Below are positions 6,889 through 10,366 of a stretch of 10,366 nt of DNA, piece after piece. The stretch spans positions 12,606 through 22,971 of the forward strand of contig DEIH01000140.1 in assembly GCA_002352375.1 (NCBI GenBank), written 5' to 3'. Numbering within the stretch: position 1 is the stretch's first letter; each line of letters opens with the position of its first letter. The position numbers and the translations under genes are program-made. This DNA is from Spirochaeta sp. UBA2779 (GTDB lineage Bacteria; Spirochaetota; Spirochaetia; DSM-2461). The notes beneath the pieces were generated by a model, which did not search any database, was not told the origin of the DNA, and worked only from the letters and a program-made list of their open reading frames with translations.

Positions 6889-7757
6889 TGATAATCAGGA
6901 AGATAATCAGGAAGCCGACCATTCGGGATCTATTGAGTATCATTGTACTCATTGCCGGTTGTGCCTTGACGGCTCTGGGTATCTCTCTTTTTCTGGTTCC
7001 CAATAAAATTGCCGCCGGTGGTGTTACCGGTCTTGCCACCATTATTCATTACTGGACGTCCTGGCCGGTGGGTCTGGTTAGCCTTGTCATCAATATTCCT
7101 CTTTTTCTGGTCGGCTTCAGGTTTGTCGGAAGTTCTTTCGGACTGCGCACCCTTCTGGCTACGGTTTTTCTTTCTTTGTTTATTGACCTCTTTGCAGGGA
7201 TTATCCCTGTCACCGACGATCTTCTCCTGGCTGCTCTGGCCGGCGGTGCCATGATGGGGGTGGGTCTGGGACTCGTCTTCAGACAGAATTCCACCACCGG
7301 AGGTACCGACCTTGCCGCAAGAATTATTCATAAAAGTATTCCCCACATCAGTATCGCTCAAGTACTTCTGGTAATCGATATCCTGGTTGTTATCACTGCG
7401 GCATTCTCCTTTCGTAGTTACGAGCTGGCTCTTTACGCGGTGGTTACTCTGGTGGTAACAACAAAGATTATTGACAACGTTACCCTTGGTGTCAATTTTG
7501 CCAAGGCCGCCCATATCATCTCCTCCAAATCAGATGAGGTTGCCGGGGAACTCTTAAAAGAACTTGACCGGGGGATTACCGGTCTTGAGGGCCGGGGCCT
7601 TTATACAGGTAACCGCAAAGAGCTGCTTGTCTGTGTACTGAAATCAAGAGAAGTACCCCGATTGAAGAGAATTGTCAGAGATATCGATCCAGAGGCTTTT
7701 GTCTATCTTACCGACGTCCGTGAGGTTTTCGGCGAGGGCTTTCAGGCTTATGAATAG
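6888..7757 (+). CDS. YitT/DUF2179 family membrane protein
   Basis: A 289-residue protein with five to six membrane segments (about 14-37, 62-80, 86-105, 111-130, 155-175, 178-195) and a cytosolic DUF2179 domain (about 207-286). Family signatures seen are PNKIAAGGVTGLATI near the first segment, NSTTGGTDLAARI (134-146), the GLEGRGLYTG block, and DIDPEAFVYLTDVREVFGEGF near the end. The family (YitT, UPF0750) is widespread; the function is not established and transport is only a guess. The length is normal and the protein looks intact. Its ATG overlaps the TAA of djlA by one base, with GAGG six bases upstream inside djlA, so expression is coupled. The first codons lie in a perfect 12-base tandem duplication giving IIRKIIRK. 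It converges on the mevalonate kinase gene with a 25-base gap and no obvious terminator. Confidence 0.93.
   Translation: MIIRKIIRKPTIRDLLSIIVLIAGCALTALGISLFLVPNKIAAGGVTGLATIIHYWTSWPVGLVSLVINIPLFLVGFRFVGSSFGLRTLLATVFLSLFIDLFAGIIPVTDDLLLAALAGGAMMGVGLGLVFRQNSTTGGTDLAARIIHKSIPHISIAQVLLVIDILVVITAAFSFRSYELALYAVVTLVVTTKIIDNVTLGVNFAKAAHIISSKSDEVAGELLKELDRGITGLEGRGLYTGNRKELLVCVLKSREVPRLKRIVRDIDPEAFVYLTDVREVFGEGFQAYE
6890..6913 (+). repeat. 12-base perfect tandem duplication at the start of the yitT-like gene
   Basis: GATAATCAGGAA occurs twice in direct succession (6890-6901 and 6902-6913), starting at the last base of the ATG. The unit is a multiple of three, so gain or loss would only add or remove four residues (IIRK) in the basic N-terminal end. 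Confidence 0.9.
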
Positions 7758-7782
7758 TCGTTGTCAATTCAAAAGGGGTTGT

Positions 7783-8706
7783 TTAGAACTCAAAAGCTGT
7801 CAGTGAAACCGTCAGCCTGATTCCCTGGCGGGTTAATTTCCCGGGAAGGGTTCTGGTGATGCGGTTTGCAGTTTCTCTGTCAGGAACACAGATATAAAAA
7901 GCGCCTCCCATCCCCCCTCCACTGAGTTTCCCGCCGGTGGCCCCGAGGGTCCGGGCAAGTTCCAGTACAGTATCGAGTTCCTCTGTAGATAGATTCAGAG
8001 ATGCAAGCACCCTTTGGGCCTGGTTTGTCAATGCTGAGGCCCTGTTGTGGAAGTCTTCATTTTTTTTACTTCGGGCTGCATCGATAAAAACCTCGGAAAT
8101 CCTTCCAAGTTCCTCCATGGCAGAGATAACAAAGCTGTCCCCTGAGAGTTTCAACTCCCGCAGCCGGTCCACAGACTCAGCTGTCGTAGAGGTTCTCGGG
8201 AGTGCACCATAAATAATATGCCATTCGGGAATTATCAGGGTCTCTCTCCCGGGTATTTCTCCATCACCCTTTATCCAGGCAGCAGCAGCAGTATCGCAGG
8301 CCATGCCCGTATCTATTCCGGAAGGGGTGCCATGAAAGCGTTTTTCAAGCTGATTCGCCAGAAGATGAACCTCCCGATCATAGGTATTAGAAGTTCGTCC
8401 CAGAACCGTTCTGGACACTGCGACACATAGAGCCGCTGAAGATCCGAAACCACCGGTTTGGGGGACATCGGATAATTGTGTCAGCCCGCTGAAATCCTGG
8501 AGAGTTATTCCCTTGGTTAGTACTGTGGCGCTACTCATAACTTCCTGGAGAATCTTGTTATCCTCCGTGTCAGTTTCAGAAGCCAGATTTTCCGGATAAA
8601 TCACCGTCCGGCAGGGAAGTGCTGTGCCCACGGCTGGAAAACCATACACTGCGGCATGCTCACCGAAGAGTATCAGTTTTCCCCGGCCGCTGCCGAATAC
8701 ACTCAT
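7783..8706 (-). CDS. mvk: Mevalonate kinase
   Basis: A 307-residue GHMP kinase that phosphorylates mevalonate with ATP in the cytosol, the first kinase step of the mevalonate route to isoprenoids. Motif 1, GRGKLILFGEHAAVYG, carries the Lys (Lys10). Motif 2 is PQTGGFGSSAA (82-92), the ATP loop. LEKRFHGTPSGIDT contains the metal-binding Glu121 and the catalytic Asp132. Motif 3 is LSGGGMGGAF (about 261-268). All catalytic residues are present and the length is normal for bacterial enzymes (about 300). HGTPSGID and the GEHAAVYG block separate it from phosphomevalonate kinase. Its ATG overlaps the stop of the phosphomevalonate kinase gene (ATGA, 8703-8706), and only a weak GGAAG-like site precedes it, so translation probably depends on the upstream gene. 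It is the last gene of the operon seen here. Confidence 0.95.
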   Translation of the reverse strand: MSVFGSGRGKLILFGEHAAVYGFPAVGTALPCRTVIYPENLASETDTEDNKILQEVMSSATVLTKGITLQDFSGLTQLSDVPQTGGFGSSAALCVAVSRTVLGRTSNTYDREVHLLANQLEKRFHGTPSGIDTGMACDTAAAAWIKGDGEIPGRETLIIPEWHIIYGALPRTSTTAESVDRLRELKLSGDSFVISAMEELGRISEVFIDAARSKKNEDFHNRASALTNQAQRVLASLNLSTEELDTVLELARTLGATGGKLSGGGMGGAFYICVPDRETANRITRTLPGKLTRQGIRLTVSLTAFEF

Positions 8707-9782
8707 CTTCCGTCCCTTGGACGTAACTCAGACTTTAAACCCTCGTGCTCCACCTTGAGGGGCATAGCCTGGCCGCTCTCCTGCAGCCTTTTCAGGGATT
8801 TTTTCTCATCGGAGCTGAGGCAGTCTGGTATAAAAAGCAGCAGAATTGTTTCATTGCCGGCGCCGAGGCATTTAAGGGTAAGGCTGCCCCGACGGTAAAG
8901 CGGGATTTCAGGTGCTCCAGGGATTAACGGCTTCCCGGGAACTCCGATTTCTTCACCCAGTTGAATACCCGAGATTGCAAGATGGTGGATACTTTCCAGA
9001 ATTTCTTCTGGAGTGTAATCCCTCACGTCAGAAAGCAAACTACAGAGATTCTCCGTATTTTCTGATATTTCAGATACCAGATGATAAGAATCTTTTTTAG
9101 AGTCTCGCCATCGTTGAAACCGGCTTACCGCATCCGGACTTTTTACAGCTTTCAACCCTTTAATCAGCCAGGATTCCAATATACGGGGACTCTCTGAATC
9201 ATCAGGCCAGGATAATTTGTTCCATTTCGGCTGCACACCGCCGGTGAATCTGCCGGATCCGCCGTTTGCCGATGTCAGTACATCGTAACCGCTGCCCCGG
9301 CCTCCCTGCCAGATGGAGTGTGCCTGAAGAGCGCAGTCAACAGGCTGTAAATCCCTTATCGGAGAAGAATTGAAAAGACCCCGGGAATATAGCAGTGCCG
9401 CCGCCGCACTGGATCCGAGCCCCAGTTTCCGGCCCCGTTTATCGTAGAACTCCGAAGTATCAACAAGCAGCTGCCCTGAAACCCCGGTTATGTTTTTCCC
9501 CGGTCCACGTTTCGAGTCCCGGCATTGTTTCCATACAGCTGCCGCAAGAGAGGGTGACTCTCCGTCCTGAGGTGACCACTTTTCACCGCCATTCGGCCAG
9601 TAGCCTTCCATCTTCAATTCAGAATCCCCTGGGACTCTATTTATCGATAAATTCGACTCAAGATAAGAGCGGCCTCCGGCGGCCAGGGCCACGCCAAAGC
9701 CTCCCTCCTCTGTTATCAGGTACTCACCGGCAATCAGAAGACTACCCGGTGCACTCCAGTATCGGGTTTCAACGCGGTTCAT
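8703..9782 (-). CDS. mvaK2: Phosphomevalonate kinase, spirochaete-like form
   Basis: A 359-residue GHMP kinase expected to convert phosphomevalonate to diphosphomevalonate. The N-terminal motif is SAPGSLLIAGEYLITEEG (10-27), followed by KLGLGSSAAAALL (ATP loop, about 119-131) and HSIWQGGRGSGYDVLTS (about 155-171, with Asp167 in the SGxD position). The third motif reads CLGAGNETILLLF rather than the usual GAGGGD. The usual motif-1 Lys is Ser14. From memory, the Borrelia enzyme shares the absent Lys and GAGNET, so this looks like a lineage feature rather than damage. The longer frame begins with a TTG at 9824; ATG at 9782 is preferred because it makes the same ATGA overlap with the mvaD stop as the next junction makes. 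Position between mvaD and mevalonate kinase supports the assignment. Confidence 0.9.
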   Translation of the reverse strand: MNRVETRYWSAPGSLLIAGEYLITEEGGFGVALAAGGRSYLESNLSINRVPGDSELKMEGYWPNGGEKWSPQDGESPSLAAAVWKQCRDSKRGPGKNITGVSGQLLVDTSEFYDKRGRKLGLGSSAAAALLYSRGLFNSSPIRDLQPVDCALQAHSIWQGGRGSGYDVLTSANGGSGRFTGGVQPKWNKLSWPDDSESPRILESWLIKGLKAVKSPDAVSRFQRWRDSKKDSYHLVSEISENTENLCSLLSDVRDYTPEEILESIHHLAISGIQLGEEIGVPGKPLIPGAPEIPLYRRGSLTLKCLGAGNETILLLFIPDCLSSDEKKSLKRLQESGQAMPLKVEHEGLKSELRPRDGR

Positions 9783-10366
9783 AAGTTCGCTGGGAATCCA
9801 TCGGGGGCCGATCCGGGGGTACAAACCCTGGCTCTGACATCCGGGAAAAATGTTTTGAGACGACTTAATATTTTATCCGTTTCATTCTCGGTGCTGAACA
9901 GTTTCACCTGAGGACCGGCATCCATGGTTTCCCACACGGATATACCCTCGGCTCTCATCCCTTCACAGAGCTTGATAATTCCAAGACTTATCGGTTTCCA
10001 GTAGATAACAGGTGGGTCGGCTGCAAACATAGTGGCAAACATCCGAAGGTAGCTTTTACGGATTATCGGCCCCAGAATATCAAGGTTTTTATCATCCAGG
10101 GCTGTTACTGCCTCGTCCATCAGAACCTTTGAGTCTTTTACCCAGGAATTGTAATACGGGGATGTGTTTCTGGTTTGCTCCATGGCCAGACGGGATGAAA
10201 TCTTTTTAGGCTCTTTTTCCAGCTCTAGAACAATAATACGGAACTCCGGCCACCAGTTTTCATTATAAAGCTGTTTGGCATGTTTTTCCCTCTCACCAAG
10301 GGAGGTAAATCCCCCATAAAGAGAGCGGGCCGCAGAAGCTGAGCCTATACGTGCCAGGGCCGAGAG
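9779..10366 (-). CDS. mvaD: Mevalonate diphosphate decarboxylase, C-terminal part (5' end outside window)
   Basis: Catalyses the ATP-driven decarboxylation of diphosphomevalonate to isopentenyl diphosphate. The reading frame is open to the right edge, so 195 codons plus stop are visible; the family is about 310-400 residues, so roughly the N-terminal third to half is missing. The first residues at the edge are LSALARIGSASAARSLYGGF, the ATP/substrate loop with the SxSAxRS signature and the catalytic Arg. Further on are MEQTRNTSPYYNSWV, a family-typical substrate segment, and WETMDAGPQVKLF, which holds the catalytic Asp of the usual DAGPN (Gln in place of Asn here). A Met within the frame at 10183 is internal and not the start. 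The stop overlaps the phosphomevalonate kinase ATG by four bases, so this is the upstream gene of the block. Confidence 0.94.
   Translation of the reverse strand, partial: LSALARIGSASAARSLYGGFTSLGEREKHAKQLYNENWWPEFRIIVLELEKEPKKISSRLAMEQTRNTSPYYNSWVKDSKVLMDEAVTALDDKNLDILGPIIRKSYLRMFATMFAADPPVIYWKPISLGIIKLCEGMRAEGISVWETMDAGPQVKLFSTENETDKILSRLKTFFPDVRARVCTPGSAPDGFPANL

Noticed and set aside
6930..7514. Minus-strand open frame of 194 codons inside the yitT-like gene
   Set aside because: The product is a hydrophilic low-complexity complement of membrane helices; the plus strand encodes a clear DUF2179 family protein.
7794..7820. Possible minus-strand terminator at the end of mevalonate kinase
   Set aside because: Only a four-pair stem with a long loop before TTTT, and it lies inside the coding sequence.
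9395..9784. Plus-strand open frame of 129 codons opposite phosphomevalonate kinase
   Set aside because: Proline- and serine-rich shadow of a GHMP kinase gene, with no start signal.
9783..9824. Extended N-terminus of phosphomevalonate kinase from TTG at 9824
   Set aside because: It would overlap mvaD by 46 bases; ATG at 9782 gives the same four-base overlap as the next junction and begins just before the conserved motif.

Overview
The window looks like chromosomal DNA of a free-living spirochaete (Spirochaetaceae-like), with moderate confidence. The best clue is the mevalonate block on the minus strand, where mevalonate diphosphate decarboxylase, phosphomevalonate kinase and mevalonate kinase lie in the order I recall for Borrelia. 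Its phosphomevalonate kinase also has two odd motifs (APGS instead of APGK, and GAGNET) that I recall as similar in the Borrelia enzyme. Base composition looks mid-40s to 50% GC by eye and was not measured. I see no tRNA, rRNA, insertion sequence, CRISPR array or phage gene.

Layout. Bases 1-1059 are the 3' part of pyruvate phosphate dikinase (+), closed by a clear intrinsic terminator at 1084-1114. A J-domain protein of unknown role (1113-1949, -) is transcribed away from an unrecognised 184-residue protein (2026-2580, +); a compact region between them holds a near-consensus promoter. A MinD/ParA-type P-loop ATPase (2594-3730, -) diverges from a class III nucleotide-cyclase-like protein (3805-5310, +). 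The cyclase gene overlaps by ATGA a gene for a secreted protein built of two copies of one domain (5307-5918, +). Next come a DjlA-like membrane co-chaperone (TTG start at 6037, ends 6888, +) and, overlapping it by one base, a YitT/DUF2179 membrane protein (6888-7757, +). The right end is the mevalonate operon read leftwards: mvaD (from beyond 10366 to 9779), phosphomevalonate kinase (9782-8703) and mevalonate kinase (8706-7783), with ATGA overlaps at both junctions.

How the genes work together. The three minus-strand kinase and decarboxylase genes are consecutive steps from mevalonate to isopentenyl diphosphate. The other genes are mostly housekeeping or unassigned. The ATPase, cyclase and secreted-protein block (2594-5918) is the only part that could be an uncharacterised module. 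The cyclase-like protein has both metal-binding aspartates and the catalytic arginine but has Ile where family members have the catalytic Asn. I do not see strong evidence of a new defence or mobile system; the interesting points are altered catalytic motifs, promoter architecture and unassigned domains.
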